Assembly (NCBI RefSeq): GCF_036785885.1
Contig: NC_092323.1
Span: forward strand, 12,408,501-12,472,500
Length of the DNA: 64,000 nt
Source: Coffea arabica
Taxonomy: Eukaryota; Streptophyta; Magnoliopsida; Gentianales; Rubiaceae
Reading direction: 5' to 3'
Position numbers and translations under genes: made by a program
Notes under the pieces: generated by a model
Told to the model about the DNA's origin: nothing
The model's database searches: none
What the model saw: only the letters and a program-made list of their open reading frames with translations
Shown: piece by piece, positions 23,470 to 34,138 of the stretch
How positions within the stretch are numbered: position 1 is the stretch's first letter
How the letters are laid out: every line of letters begins with the position of its first letter

Positions 23470-23561
23470 CTAGTTGAGAAGGCATACCAACCTATACATC
23501 TTCAAACTGGTCCAACTACATTTGAACTTATCCTTGAAGCTGAAGGGCTTCCTTTAAATAG
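23470..23561 (+). promoter_or_regulatory. PRP2 upstream module: AC-II box, TCCAACTACAT, TATA-like
   Basis: AGTTGAGAAGGC begins near 23472, followed by ACCAACC (23486-23492, the AC-II type site bound by R2R3-MYB factors), TCCAACTACAT (23511-23521) and a TATA-like TTTAAATAG (23553-23561) about 100 bp before the start codon. The same order occurs upstream of PRP3 and PRP4, and in part upstream of PRP5. Confidence 0.65.
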
Positions 23562-23659
23562 CCTAGTCTTCCCCTTTAAGCTGATCAAAATACACAAAAA
23601 AATCCTACTACCTTGGAAACTCAAAGCGGAGCTTCGATCTTCTGCATCAATCAATCAGC

Positions 23660-24052
23660 ATGGCTTCTTCTTCTTTTTCTAACCTTTGCATCTTTCTATC
23701 TCTGATCATTGCTTTGTCATTTCCAAGCATTCATGTAACCGAGGCGGCTCGCCAGCTTTTACAAACCTCACAACCAACAATACCGACGTTGCCCACCCTG
23801 CCAAACTTGCCCACCGGAGCAGCAGCATTGCCACCATTGCCAACCACTCCTCTGCCAACATTACCCACAAATGTTCCATCCTTGCCAAACCCCGCATTGC
23901 CAACAGTTCCCACAATTCCTCTGGGTGCCCTCCCTCCCATACCAGCTGCAACTTCATTGCCAAACATCCCATTCACAATCCCTTCAATCCCAACTAATCT
24001 CCCAACGTCAATTCCTTCAATTCCTTTCTTCTCACCTCCACCATCCAACTAG
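23660..24052 (+). CDS. Secreted proline-rich protein PRP2
   Basis: 130 residues, one exon. The signal peptide runs to about residue 29 (LCIFLSLIIALSFPS), followed by AARQLLQTS. The mature part has LPTLPN, LPPLPTTPLPTLPTN, LPNPALPTVPTIP and IPAATSLPNIPF units, and the end is IPFFSPPPSN. This ending and the IPAATSLPNIP block are shared with PRP3 and PRP4, so these three form the closest subgroup. An antisense Gly-rich open frame covers the gene but is a by-product of the Pro codons. It is followed 1.3 kb downstream, on the same strand, by CRP-A. Confidence 0.88.
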   Translation: MASSSFSNLCIFLSLIIALSFPSIHVTEAARQLLQTSQPTIPTLPTLPNLPTGAAALPPLPTTPLPTLPTNVPSLPNPALPTVPTIPLGALPPIPAATSLPNIPFTIPSIPTNLPTSIPSIPFFSPPPSN

Positions 24053-25189
24053 ACCATTTTCTACCTGAACTTGTTTCAATCATTGAATATGCCGTATCTG
24101 TTGCTTCGTTGTGATAGCCTAATGATTTCCATATAATTTGGAAATTTTCACAGTTTCAATGGTCCTTGTAGGGATCCTATGAAACAGATGGAGTTTGGAT
24201 TATATTGTGAGTCCCTGTATTGTACACTGCAGGTTGTATTCCCATTTCTAATGTTATGAATCCTTTTATATTTATACTATATAAGAGCAACATCTTAAAA
24301 TTTTCTCTTTTTTTTTTGTATTTGATTTTTCTGGAATTACCTTCTCAGTTTCTAGTGCTCTGTTACACTGCTAATTCCATTCCATTTGATGATATGTCTC
24401 TTGAATTATGAGTAGTGTTTCAATGATGGGAACAACATTCGCGCCGATTTGGTCCCCATGTGGTATTTGGCAAAAATGTCACGGAAACTTTAACAAAAAA
24501 AAGTCAGATCTACCATGTAATTTTAAGAAGGAACAATTTTGTTGCTTGCGATTGGGAAAGCAACAGTTTGTATTTACTTTCAGTTTTAAGAATATGGTGT
24601 AATGAAGTCAATTCGAACTCAATTAGTGAACAACTCGAGATCGATCTGAACTAAAGTACTTGAGTTCAAATTTGAATTCAAACTTGACAAACTCTTAAGT
24701 TTCATCACATACAAATGCTCACGCTTGGACTCGTCATTTTTTTTTTTTTTTTGGAATTCATGAAGTTGTTCAAACTTGATCAAAGCAAACTCGAATTCAA
24801 GCTTTAATTGAACAACCTTGTGAGTGGTTGGATTGGACGTTTGCAACCCTACTTTAATAGGAATACTTGTTAATTGATACCAAGGTTTCCTTCAGTTACT
24901 AAAGCTTTGGTGCTACGTACTATTTAGATTCAGTTTTAAGAGTTATTAATGAATAGCAGCCAATAATATAAAAGCAGCATAAATTACAACAGTTATAATA
25001 GCCTCTCAAATGATCATGAAATCAAAAGCAAACCGCATGAATGAAATCAATACTGATGGGGTTTATGTTCTTGAATTTTCTGTTTATTTAATTCCCTTCG
25101 CATGATAATACAAATATGATTCTTGGAGATAAAGTTCCCTAATATTTGAGAGTTTCGTCCGCTCAAATAAATATTCCACGTGTCTGACT
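24053..25189. other. PRP2 3' flank, possible degenerate MITE at 24605-24853
   Basis: A stretch of CTCGAG/TTGAATTC-like inverted motifs (AACTCGAGATCGATCTG, GAGTTCAAATTTGAATTC, and the end GGACGTTTGCAACCC) looks like an old DNA-transposon derivative, but I could not fix its ends or a target duplication. The rest is AT-rich with no supported gene. Confidence 0.35.
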
Positions 25190-25351
25190 TTTGGAGAAGA
25201 GAACACTTGGCAAAGCCTGGATTAAACCTTATTTGTCCAAGTCATTCCCATTTCCAGTTCATCCCCTATAAATTCACCCCATACAGATCAGTTTCATGCA
25301 GTCAAAACGTAATTTCTCCTGATCAGTTTCAAAACTGTGGATTGCCAGATG

Positions 25352-25832
25352 ATGGAGAAGGCTTCAATCAAGTCTACTCTCTCAGAGTTGCTCTCTTCAT
25401 TCTTCCAATTTGTTAGCCTCTCTCTCTTGATCTCTCATTTACACTTGCACAGGACTAGAATGTGTATTGGTGATGGGATTCTTGCTTCATAACTTGAATT
25501 CACCGGTTGAAAATCATCACTTTATTTCTTCTATTAAAAGATTGTTTCTTGTTCACAAAAAAGGAAAAAAAAGAAAAAGAAAAAGATAAACAGGCCCTTT
25601 TCAGCTAACAGTTCTTTCTTCCTAATGTCATTTGATTGCAGTATTATCATTCCCAACGATGAAAGTGATGGAAGTGAAAATGGCAACGAGCATCTCAAGA
25701 AAATTTCAGATATTTGAATGTGGAAATCCTTGTAGCTCTGATGCGGATTGCAAATGCACTGATTTCTATTGTGCTCCCGGATGTGATGATAATGGTTATT
25801 ATATTCAAATCAATTTTGGCAATCTTAATTAA
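25352..25832 (+). pseudogene. CRP-A, two-exon secreted cysteine-rich peptide, probably broken
   Basis: Exon 1 (25352-25411) encodes the start of a signal peptide (MEKASIK). Exon 2 (25642-25832) encodes the propeptide (MKVMEVKMATSISRK) and a small Cys-rich domain with spacing C-x3-C-x5-C-x-C-x4-C-x3-C. A TATA box (TATAAAT, 25267-25273) precedes it. Its promoter, exon 1, intron and exon 2 all have relatives at CRP-B, and its intron and exon 2 at CRP-C. The locus looks broken, with about one visible break, although exon 2 is open. The C-x3-C-x5-C start resembles knottin-type metallocarboxypeptidase inhibitors, and the plan of one signal exon plus one Cys exon resembles NCR-type peptides. Neither identity is proven. 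Confidence 0.6.
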
Positions 25833-27004
25833 CCAAGGTGGCCAACAATAATGGTGTACTTAATAAGGGTGTTTGTATGTATGTAATGTAATCTGATCAT
25901 TCGAAAATGACTTGATTAAACCAGAAGATGTACTTATTTTATTAGATCAGTATAGACCAAATCTTGAACTTTCTATACTGCTAAGTTGACATAAATTTTA
26001 TATCAAGTCAAAAGTGTCTTGTCCTCTTAATTAAAATTTTAACTAATTCCGACTATAATTCCCAAAAAAATGACATTCACATCGCAGTTTAATTAATTAA
26101 GAGAGTAGATTTACTAGCCTCACTTCAGGATCATCCTATGTACGTGGATGTGAGGACATGGCATTTACTTGCCTACCCAAAGAAAATTTAAAAGAAAAAA
26201 GAAACCTGGACCAGAACAAACCGGACCGGACCAGACCAACCTCCAGTAGTGCCCTGGTCTGAAAGTTTTTTTTTTTATATATATAATTAAAGAGTGTGCA
26301 ATAGATGCTTGATAATACACTTAATTAACAATTGTTATCCTACTTTATATTTTACATATATGTGTTTTTCTTAATTAACTTTTTACTTTTTAAAAATATG
26401 AACTCCTAAATTCTATCTTAATGACAATCCATTAGGTACCACTTAAATATACACTATATAATTTTACAAGCCCAAAACCCAAAGCGCTAATTTTCTAACT
26501 TTTCAAAAAAAAAAAAAAACCCCCCATCCACTCGGCCAGGTCTTTTCCCAACGAGTACTCAGGCTGCTGGCCCTAAATTACTAACTTCAAACTCACAACA
26601 AACTTTGGCAAATGATGAGTTAGTTTTAAAAATGCTTGTTTTCTTAGCTAGGTAATTATGGTAATATGCGTACAAGAACTATTTTGTTCCTTGTTGAAAG
26701 TGGCTTTCGAAATTATTTTATAATCATGTTACCAATTTTAAAAATTTTGAAGTTTTTTTAATAACTAAAGGTAAATAGAAGGATTCACATCATTATCCTT
26801 CCTAGTCTGGAGTTAGTTCATCGACATTTTTCTATGCTGGCTTCTCACAACCACGTCCTGTCCATCAAAATCCTCTCATCTATTTCAGTTGTCAAAAATG
26901 AGCTTGGCACTTGGCAACTGGCAGGTCATTCCATATCATATATACACATTATTTATGTATTCGGTGGACTTTTGTTGATGAGAATTCTGAACTTCGAAAA
27001 AGTG
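25833..27004. other. CRP-A 3' flank and PRP3 upstream region
   Basis: The 3' flank (about 25835-26040) is homologous to sequence after CRP-B (31441-31620) and after CRP-C (near 34860-35010): each contains AGATTGAACC or GATTAAACC, AGAAGATGT and often TATAGACCAAATCTTG. Downstream there is an A run at 26506-26519 and AT-rich sequence. No gene is supported. Confidence 0.5.
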
Positions 27005-27085
27005 GAATTGGTTGAGCTAGCAAACCAACCAGTAATTCTTCCAACTTGTCCAACTACATCTAGCCAACCATTGCTCCCTATAAAA
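27005..27085 (+). promoter_or_regulatory. PRP3 upstream module: AC-II box, TCCAACTACAT, TATA
   Basis: ACCAACC lies at 27024-27030, TCCAACTACAT at 27049-27059 (reading GTCCAACTACATC) and TATAAAA at 27079-27085, about 117 bp before the start codon. Spacing matches PRP4 to within a few bases. Confidence 0.72.
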
Positions 27086-27201
27086 ACTAAAAAGCATTAC
27101 CTCCCCCTTCAACTCAAACAACATACTAACACATATATTATTCCCCTACAAATCCAATTTCGAGCTTCTTCCTTCTGCGGTATTCAATCCAAGTACTCAA
27201 A

Positions 27202-27579
27202 ATGGCTACTTCTTCCAATGTCTGCTTCTTTCTGTCTTTGCTCATTGCTTTATCATTTTCGAGCATCCAAGAAAGCCAGGCCGCTCGCCGACTATTGCAA
27301 ACTTCCCCACCAGTGATACCAGCAATACCAACATTGCCTGGTACAACCCTGCCAAATTTGCCTACCACATTGCCACCATTGTCAAGTACTCCTTTGCCAA
27401 CATTACCAACAAATCTTCCATCTTTGCCAACTATGCCCGCAGTTCCGAAGGTGGCCCTCCCTCCCATTCCAGCTGCAACTTCATTGCCAAATATTCCATC
27501 CACAATTCCTCCAATCCCAACTAATATCCCAACTTCATTTCCTTCAATTCCTTTCTTCTCACCACCGCCATCCAACTAG
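27202..27579 (+). CDS. Secreted proline-rich protein PRP3
   Basis: 125 residues, one exon. The N-terminal 75 residues are almost identical to PRP4 (signal peptide MATSSNVCFF..., then AARRLLQTSPPVIPAIPTLPG). Relative to PRP4 it lacks one short KPTLPT-type repeat step in the centre. It ends PFFSPPPSN. Near identity to PRP4 marks a recent duplication, probably of the whole [PRP-CRP] unit, since CRP-B follows at 29723. A wall location is expected. Confidence 0.88.
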   Translation: MATSSNVCFFLSLLIALSFSSIQESQAARRLLQTSPPVIPAIPTLPGTTLPNLPTTLPPLSSTPLPTLPTNLPSLPTMPAVPKVALPPIPAATSLPNIPSTIPPIPTNIPTSFPSIPFFSPPPSN

Positions 27580-29090
27580 ACAATTTTCGATATTTGAATG
27601 TTTGAGTTTGTCATATCTGTTGTTCCTTCAGATCGCTTATCATACGATCGATTTCATGTACTAGTAATTTTTACAGTTTCGTTAGTCCGTCTATATAGCT
27701 AGGGATCTTATGAAGTAGACGGAGTTTGGTTTGTTTTTGAGATTGTATTGCGATTGTTTATGTTATAACTAGTTCTTAATTGATACCATGTAGGAGTTTC
27801 TTGTTTGTTGTTTCTTGATACTTTCATTTATTCATCTATCTTTCGTTGGCTTGAGGCCTTATATTACACCTCTCGTTACACTTTATTATTCCACTTTTTA
27901 AAATGACATGCATCCCCACAACACATTAATCAAAAGAACTTGGATTCTTATCCATGATTATATGCAACACACGTCAATCTAACTGTTTGTCTAATAAGAA
28001 TATAACATAAATCAGACGATCTTTTTTATTTTGTAAATTACATTCTCACGACTCAGCTATTATTCATCATATCTAAAAATTTAATTTAAGGTCAATTTTA
28101 GAAACCTTCTTTAAAGTTTTTAACGATTTCAGGCAGTGCTCTCTTGTAATTTGGATAATTAAACCCACCTACATTGCTAACTTGAATTGAGTATCATAAC
28201 CCTTTTCTAAGATACAGGCTGTTTACAAAATAAAAAACCAGAAAATTATTCACCCAAATTCCCCAACCCTCCCCGTTTTCTTGTCAGCACTATGGTACTT
28301 TTATCCATTTTTACCACCGTCACCACCATCATTGCCAAAAGCATGGCAAACAGATGCTTCTCAAATTACCTGCCCAAAAAAAAAAAAAAATTTCTAATGA
28401 GATGCTGCAACACCACGCAAGCCATAATCTACCAGCCCAAAAACCTCAACAAAAAAAAAAAAAAAAAAACCACACACACGAGATGCTCCTTCTTTGCCAT
28501 CAAGCATATCTGCCCAAATCCTTTGTTACTTTGGTTTCCTCAACCAATATACCTCAATCCCTCCCCTCTCTCAAATAACATCTCAAAAGTAATGGAGTCA
28601 GCTCCAGTCCCAAGGGGTATACTTCTTTCTTTAGTTATTCATGGTGGAAATATGCTGCTTTAGGTCTTTAATCTCAATCAATGTCCACAATAGGTATAGA
28701 CGACAGACAACCAAGCTATGCTGGTTTCAGCAATTTGATACAGACGTCCAAAAAATAAAACAAAAAAGTATTAATATGGATATAATAATTGCAAACTCCA
28801 AATTACTAAAATGTCAGCGTTTAGCCAAATGTATGATCCCACACTTGGATTCAATATATATATATATATATTTATTAGGTCGCTTGGTTTCAATTTCTCC
28901 AAGCTTATATGATCATACACTTTGTTTGAGTTTCTTTAAGCTCTATCTGTCTTTGGTATACGGTTAAAGGCTTAATGCTTTGTTAGGAGCCTTAAGTTTG
29001 TCTGTTTAGGTACATGGTTTATTGGAACTTTAGTTGCTGTAGCCTAAATTCCTTTTAGTAAAGATTAAATTAATGGTGGGATCGTAGTAG

Positions 29091-29139
<49 letters not shown>

Positions 29140-29569
29140 TGGACTAGGATTATATTTTGTGGTAAGCACTTTTTGATACGTTTGTGTATCATAAAGTATC
29201 ATCAAATGTGGAAATCTTAATTACTCATATTCTGAGACCGAACAAACAAAAAAGATAATCTGAATCAGAAACTTGTGCTTGTGATTCGTGAACATCCGTC
29301 ATCTTACTCTATTAATTTGGTCTCCAGCGGTTGTATTACTCTTTGGTTTTGATTTTATCTGGTTGTACTTTTGGTCAAGCAGTGACTTGTTGAAACTGGC
29401 CAATGAATTGGAAAAAAAAAAAAAAAATCAAAAGCGAAGCGGTTTGTTCAATTTTCGTGTGTTTTCTTTACATTAAATTTATTCACATATTAACATTATA
29501 TGGTTTCTTGTGGATTAAGTTCCTAACGTGAGATTCTGCCCGCTATGGAAACTTTTATATTGTACCGAA
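27580..29569. other. PRP3 3' flank to CRP-B promoter, no gene supported
   Basis: The region holds several A runs (28378-28390, 28450-28469, 29095-29134) and a short (TA)n at 28853-28871. Lysine-rich short frames around 28292-28663 come from the A runs. The 150 bases before 29720 match the CRP-A promoter region. Confidence 0.5.
29095..29134. repeat. 40-base A run
   Basis: An uninterrupted run of 40 A. It could be the tail of a retroposed sequence on the plus strand, but I find no target duplication or source body, so it may be a simple repeat. Confidence 0.85.
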
Positions 29570-29722
29570 TTTGAAAGACCTATTTGGCACATTCTCGATC
29601 AATCCTCATTTGTCGAATCCATTTCCAGTTTGAGTTTATCCCCTATAAATTCACCTGAAATAGACTAGTTTCATGCATACAGAAATTAGTTTCTACTGCT
29701 CATCAACGACAGTGGATACTAG

Positions 29723-30190
29723 ATGGAGAAGGCTTCAATCAAGCCCGCTCTCTTATTTGCTCTCTTCATTCTTCCAATTTGTGAGTTTCTCTAGGATTCT
29801 TACCTCAGAACTTGAAGTCACGGGTTCAAAATCCACACTTTTATTTCCCCTACTAAAACATTGTTCCTTTTCCATTTAAAGAAAAAAGCACAGGTAAAAA
29901 GACCCTTTTTCATCTAACAAAACCTTTTTTCCCCTAATGTGATTTAATTGCAGTATTATCTTTTCCAGTGATGAAAGCCATGGAAGTGAAAATCACTGGC
30001 AACAAGCATCTCAAGAAAACTTCAGCAGGATTGTGCAATTCCTTGTGGCTCTGATGCGGATTGCACATGCATAGGTTTTAGTTGTGCTCTGACTCCCATA
30101 GAGGGATGTGACGATAATGGTAATTGTATTCAAGTTAGTCGTTGCCTGGACGAAATTCAAGCATTGTGGCAAACGATAAGAGGCGTGTAA
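29723..30190 (+). pseudogene. CRP-B, two-exon cysteine-rich peptide, broken copy
   Basis: Exon 1 (29723-29780) codes for a clean signal peptide start (MEKASIKPALLFALFILPI) with donor GTGAGT. Exon 2 begins at 29954 after TTTAATTGCAG. The Cys-coding stretch is kept, with spacing C-x3-C-x5-C-x-C-x4-C-x7-C-x5-C-x5-C, two cysteines more than CRP-A. The copy looks broken, about one break. A TATA box (TATAAAT) is at 29644-29650. The intron shares blocks with CRP-A and CRP-C, for example CACGGGTTCAAAATC. It is the least decayed of the three at the signal exon. Confidence 0.65.
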
Positions 30191-30277
30191 TACAATTATT
30201 TTAAAGGTTTGGTGCACTGGTTACTGGTTTCTTTGGTAGTAAGAGTTTGTTTGTAATAAAAATAGTAGGATGAGATT

Positions 30278-31440
30278 TTTTTTTTTTCCGAACGTAAAAA
30301 GGGATTTTATTGAATAGAACATGAATGTACACAAGTGCAGAGGTATTCGCTACACAAAAGTACTACTAAAACCAATTAAGCTATACAATAGTACTGCTAC
30401 AATGAACTAAACTCCGATTATGCTATCAACATTTAAGAAAAATGCCTTGGGGAAATCCCAACTAAAGCAAAATAACCAGTTGTCTCTTGTACTCGATACA
30501 TTCCTCCATTATGCCACATAAGAGCGAATCTCCTTCCATATATAATATACAACTGCCTCTAGTGCCAACTTTTTTACTGTGTTTATAAAGCATTCTTTCT
30601 TCCAATGACAACTGAGACATTTAACTTCAGTATGCCATTCATAAGTTCCGCGTATTGCAAGTGGGGCATTGCTGTATTCTTGACCAAATATAAGTTGCAT
30701 ACTCACATTAAAAAAAGAGATGATTACAAGATTCATTTCCAGTATAGCATAATACACATCTCATTTCAGACATAATGCCCCACTTAACCAACCTGTCCTT
30801 TGTGCTTAATTTGTTCTTGCACAACAACTACAAGATAAATGAATGTTTTGGATATATTTTTTGAAGCACACAAGATGATGCCAATAGACCTCAGTAGCGA
30901 AATGGTTCAACCCTTCATTTTCAGATTTGACAGAGAACAAACCTAATTTACTGGGCAGCCATTTCACTATATTTGACATTCCCTCGCTTAGTAACTATCT
31001 AGAAGGAAGAAATTGTGCAAAATCATCTACTTCAACAGGTCTCCTCCTACCAGCAGGGATCTTCCACTCTCTATTTTCAATGATAGAAAAAACCTTAGCT
31101 TGTGGCGTACTTCCAAACTATCGCACCATATTGGGCCCATAAGCTGTGAATAATGGCCCTCTATGGTGCCTATTATCATACCAAAGAAGTATTTTCTCCA
31201 CTTTTGATCACTGAGACAATAAAGGGCTGTATAATAGGTCTGATTTGAAGGAGTTTATGCCAAACCCAAGAACAAAATTGAGGCAATGAAATAGACCAGA
31301 AACATTTATTTTTGAGTTTCACAATGTGAACCCAAGCAATCCAAAGAGAATCCTTTTTAAGTGTTATGTGCCAGATACGTTTAAACAATAAAACCTTATT
31401 CCAATTAGTCAAATTAGGTAATCCATGTTCTCCTTGTTTG
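30278..31440 (-). mobile_element. 5'-truncated LINE (L1-type) with 16-bp target duplication
   Basis: ATAGTAGGATGAGATT flanks the insert at 30262-30277 and 31441-31456. The poly(A) lies at the left (plus-strand T run at 30278-30287), so the element reads on the minus strand. Frames on that strand match the 3' end of plant L1-type LINE proteins: TNWNKVLLFKRIWHI...DSLWIAWVH and WVWHKLLQIR near 31260-31410, and the terminal zinc-binding part with HTEVKCLSCHWKKEC and KKLALEAVVYYIWKE near 30530-30640. Only about 1.16 kb of the element was copied, and its frame is decayed, so it cannot move. It splits the 3' flank of the CRP-B unit. Confidence 0.88.
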
Positions 31441-32004
31441 ATAGTAGGATGAGATTGTTGGTGTGTTAGTTACTCATTGTCAATGTATGGATTTACTTCT
31501 GGTCTAGATTGAACCAGAAGATGTTCTCTTTCTATTTAATCAGTATAGACCAAATCTTGGTAATTTCTATATTTCTTGGTTCACATAAATGTTGTATTGA
31601 GTTCGATACCCATGATACGAGACTGACCTGCTGGAGTAATGATGGATTGTAGATTATTTGTGATCCAAGATCATCCAAAAAGCAAACTGAAACAACCTTA
31701 GTGGCCCAAAAATTTTTTTTTTAAATAATAAAACGAGGTTGCAAAATTTCAGATAATAAAACAGAAATTTGCTACTTCTCAGTCGAACAAGATTGTTAAT
31801 TAACCTTAGAAGCCCATAATACAAATTGCCAATTTTTTGAAACCCATTCTTTCTATGAACTTTTCCTAACTTGTACTCGCTCTTCCAAACTTGGATTACC
31901 AATTCAAATTTGCGGTCTAAATTCCATCCCAGGTAGAACACATGTACTTATTATTTACTTGGTAGATTTTTTGTTGAGGAATCTGAGTTTCTAATAAGTG
32001 AGTT

Positions 32005-32081
32005 TAGTTGAGAAGGCAAACCAACCAATGCTTCTTCAAACTTGTCCAACTACATCTGACCAACCATTGCTTCCTATAAAA
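32005..32081 (+). promoter_or_regulatory. PRP4 upstream module: AC-II box, TCCAACTACAT, TATA
   Basis: TTGAGAAGGC (32008-32017) is followed by ACCAACC at 32020-32026, TCCAACTACAT at 32045-32055 and TATAAAA at 32075-32081, about 79 bp before the PRP4 start codon. Confidence 0.72.
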
Positions 32082-32159
32082 AGCATCATCTACCTGCTCA
32101 TCCCCTACGGATTCAATTTGAAGCTTCTACCTTCTACATTAATCAAACAAGTGCTCAAA

Positions 32160-32552
32160 ATGGCTACTTCTTCCAATGTTTGCTTCTTTCTAGCTTTCCT
32201 CATTGCTTTATCATTTTCGAGCATCCAAGAAAGCCAGGCGGCTCGCCAACTATTGCAAACTTCCCCACCAGTGATACCAGCAATACCAACATTGCCTGGT
32301 ACAACCCTGCCAAATTTGCCTACCACATTGCCACCATTATCAAGTACTCCTTTGCCAACATTACCAACAAATCTTCCACCTTTGCCAAAGCCCACATTGC
32401 CAACTATGCCCACAATTCCTAAGGTGGCCCTCCCTCCCATTCCAGCTGCAACTTCATTGCCAAACATTCCATTCACAATTCCTTCTATCCCAAATAATAT
32501 GCCAACTTCGATTCCTACAATTCCATTCTTCTCTCCACCGCCATCCAACTAG
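32160..32552 (+). CDS. Secreted proline-rich protein PRP4
   Basis: 130 residues. I start at the ATG of MATSSNVCFF because the paralogues start there and it follows the TATA box by about 79 bp; an in-frame upstream extension to 31998 would begin above the TATA box and add no signal peptide. The signal peptide runs to about residue 28 (SSIQESQA), then AARQLLQTSPPVIPAIPTLPG. The centre has LPPLPKPTLPTMPTIPKVALPPIP, and the end is IPFFSPPPSN. It is the sister of PRP3. CRP-C remains 1.4 kb downstream. Confidence 0.88.
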   Translation: MATSSNVCFFLAFLIALSFSSIQESQAARQLLQTSPPVIPAIPTLPGTTLPNLPTTLPPLSSTPLPTLPTNLPPLPKPTLPTMPTIPKVALPPIPAATSLPNIPFTIPSIPNNMPTSIPTIPFFSPPPSN

Positions 32553-33911
32553 ACCATGTTAGACATGAACACGATTCAGTGTTTGAATTTGCATATTTGT
32601 CGTTCCTTCAGATTGCTTATTGATACGATTTCTTGTACTTGAAATTTTTACAGTTTTATTAGTCCGTCTAGCTAGGGATCTTATGAAGTAGGCGGAGTTT
32701 GGATTTCATGTGATTGTTTCCTTTGGTGGGTTGTAGTCCCCGTATTGTGCCTTGGACATTGTATTCCGATTGTTTATGTTATGAATTATGATGAGTTCTC
32801 TGATACTATGAACGAGCAACTTTTTTACTTATGTTTGTTTCTTTTGCCAACTCTAAACATTACTTTAAGTCATAGATACGAATGTGGGATACAAAAGTTT
32901 AGTTTTGGGATCTACAGCAACCGTTATACCAGAATACATCTACGCTTAAAATGGTGTACTCCCAAAAAAAAAAAAAGGAAGTCTTGGGATGGACATAATG
33001 AAGAGTTTCAATATGTAAGTTCTATCATCTGCACAAATAAATTGGAAATTCATGATGTGTTAATGTACAAACATTTGGGAAAATGTTGCGGAATTTGAAC
33101 TAGTTTCATATATAGGTGTATTTTTTTTTTTAAAGAATGAAAATTCTATCCAATAAAGACTACATTCACTTCACAAAAAAAAAAAAAAAAAAAAACAAAG
33201 ATTAGATTCACCAGCTGTCTAAAGTTTCAACTTAAAAAAAAAACTTAAAAGTCTTTGATGATTAATTACCTTATTAAGTCTCTCTTGCCAATAAAATCTT
33301 GATTTAGTAGTGAAACAACACTACTAAACCACTTGCATTAAGAGCTGAATTCATCCGAACAACCCAAAAGATTCGTTTTAAAGAGATAAATAACATATTT
33401 TTCCAAAAAAGAAAAAAAAAAGTGATGCCATAGCAAAAGCGTGAAAAATAAAGGGGTTACACGAACACCCTCCATCAGAAAATTATTACACAAATGAAAT
33501 CTAGGTATGAATCAGTGATTCATAAGAAATGTGAGATAACTTTCAACAATTAGAATATCCAATTAAAATTTCATTAATAGTTGATAAAAGACTTGTTACA
33601 AAAGTCCTGGAAAAAACCTATTTATAAACTACAAAAGTTTAACCTAAAAAGAAAACAAAACACACGAAAAACTCTAAAACAACTAAAAGATGCGTTGCAG
33701 CCGTGATGACCCTTCAGATATATTTAGTAACACTAGATTTTTTGTTTTTTTTTTTGGGGTAAGTTCGGGTAACATGATTTTGCTTCTTAGCTAGAAGTGA
33801 CGGGTTCAAATCTATACTTCCTTTCTTCTTTCAACACATTTTTTTAAAAAAAAAAAAAGGACTGGTAAAAAGGCTTTTCATCTGACGATTTTTTTTGGGA
33901 TTTAATTGCAG
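32553..33911. other. PRP4 3' flank to CRP-C, no gene supported
   Basis: The first 200 bases match the PRP3 3' flank (TTATTAGTCCGTCTA...TAGGGATCTTATGAAGTAG). A and T runs follow at 32964-32975 and 33174-33195. No signal-peptide exon matching CRP-A or CRP-B is found before CRP-C. Confidence 0.5.
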
Positions 33912-34138
33912 TATTGTCATCGCCAATGGTTCAAGGGATGGACGTGAAAATGGCCACAATTATCTCAAGAAAATTACTTCAGACTGAATGCGAAGTTCCG
34001 CTGAAGACGATTGAACATGCAGTAATCACTCTTGTTGTTGACAACCCAATATGCGAAGATGATGATGATTGCGATGCAGTATTCAAAAAAAAAAAAAAAA
34101 AAAAAGTATGCCAGCATATGTGTAGCCTCAAACCCTGA
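33912..34138 (+). pseudogene. CRP-C, cysteine-rich peptide exon 2 remnant
   Basis: After TTTAATTGCAG an open stretch reads ATIISRKLLQTEC, close to CRP-A (ATSISRKFQIFEC). It then diverges into an acidic Cys block (ICEDDDDC) and ends VCQHMCSLKP. Part of the intron is kept upstream (33755-33911, including GACGGGTTCAAATC), but no signal-peptide exon is visible. I treat it as a broken relic of the third [PRP-CRP] unit. A run of lysines is encoded by a long A run. Confidence 0.6.

Noticed and set aside
23731-24048. Antisense Gly-rich frames opposite PRP2 (and similar ones opposite PRP1, PRP3, PRP4 and PRP5)
   Set aside because: Complement of Pro codons gives Gly codons without stops. The same effect appears at every PRP gene and none has a signal peptide.
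28292-28663. Lysine-rich frame of 123 codons after PRP3
   Set aside because: Built from two long A runs; no domain and no conservation with the other PRP units.
31998-32159. In-frame upstream extension of PRP4
   Set aside because: It starts before the TATA box and AC-II box and would bury the signal peptide; the paralogues start at MA(T/S)SS.
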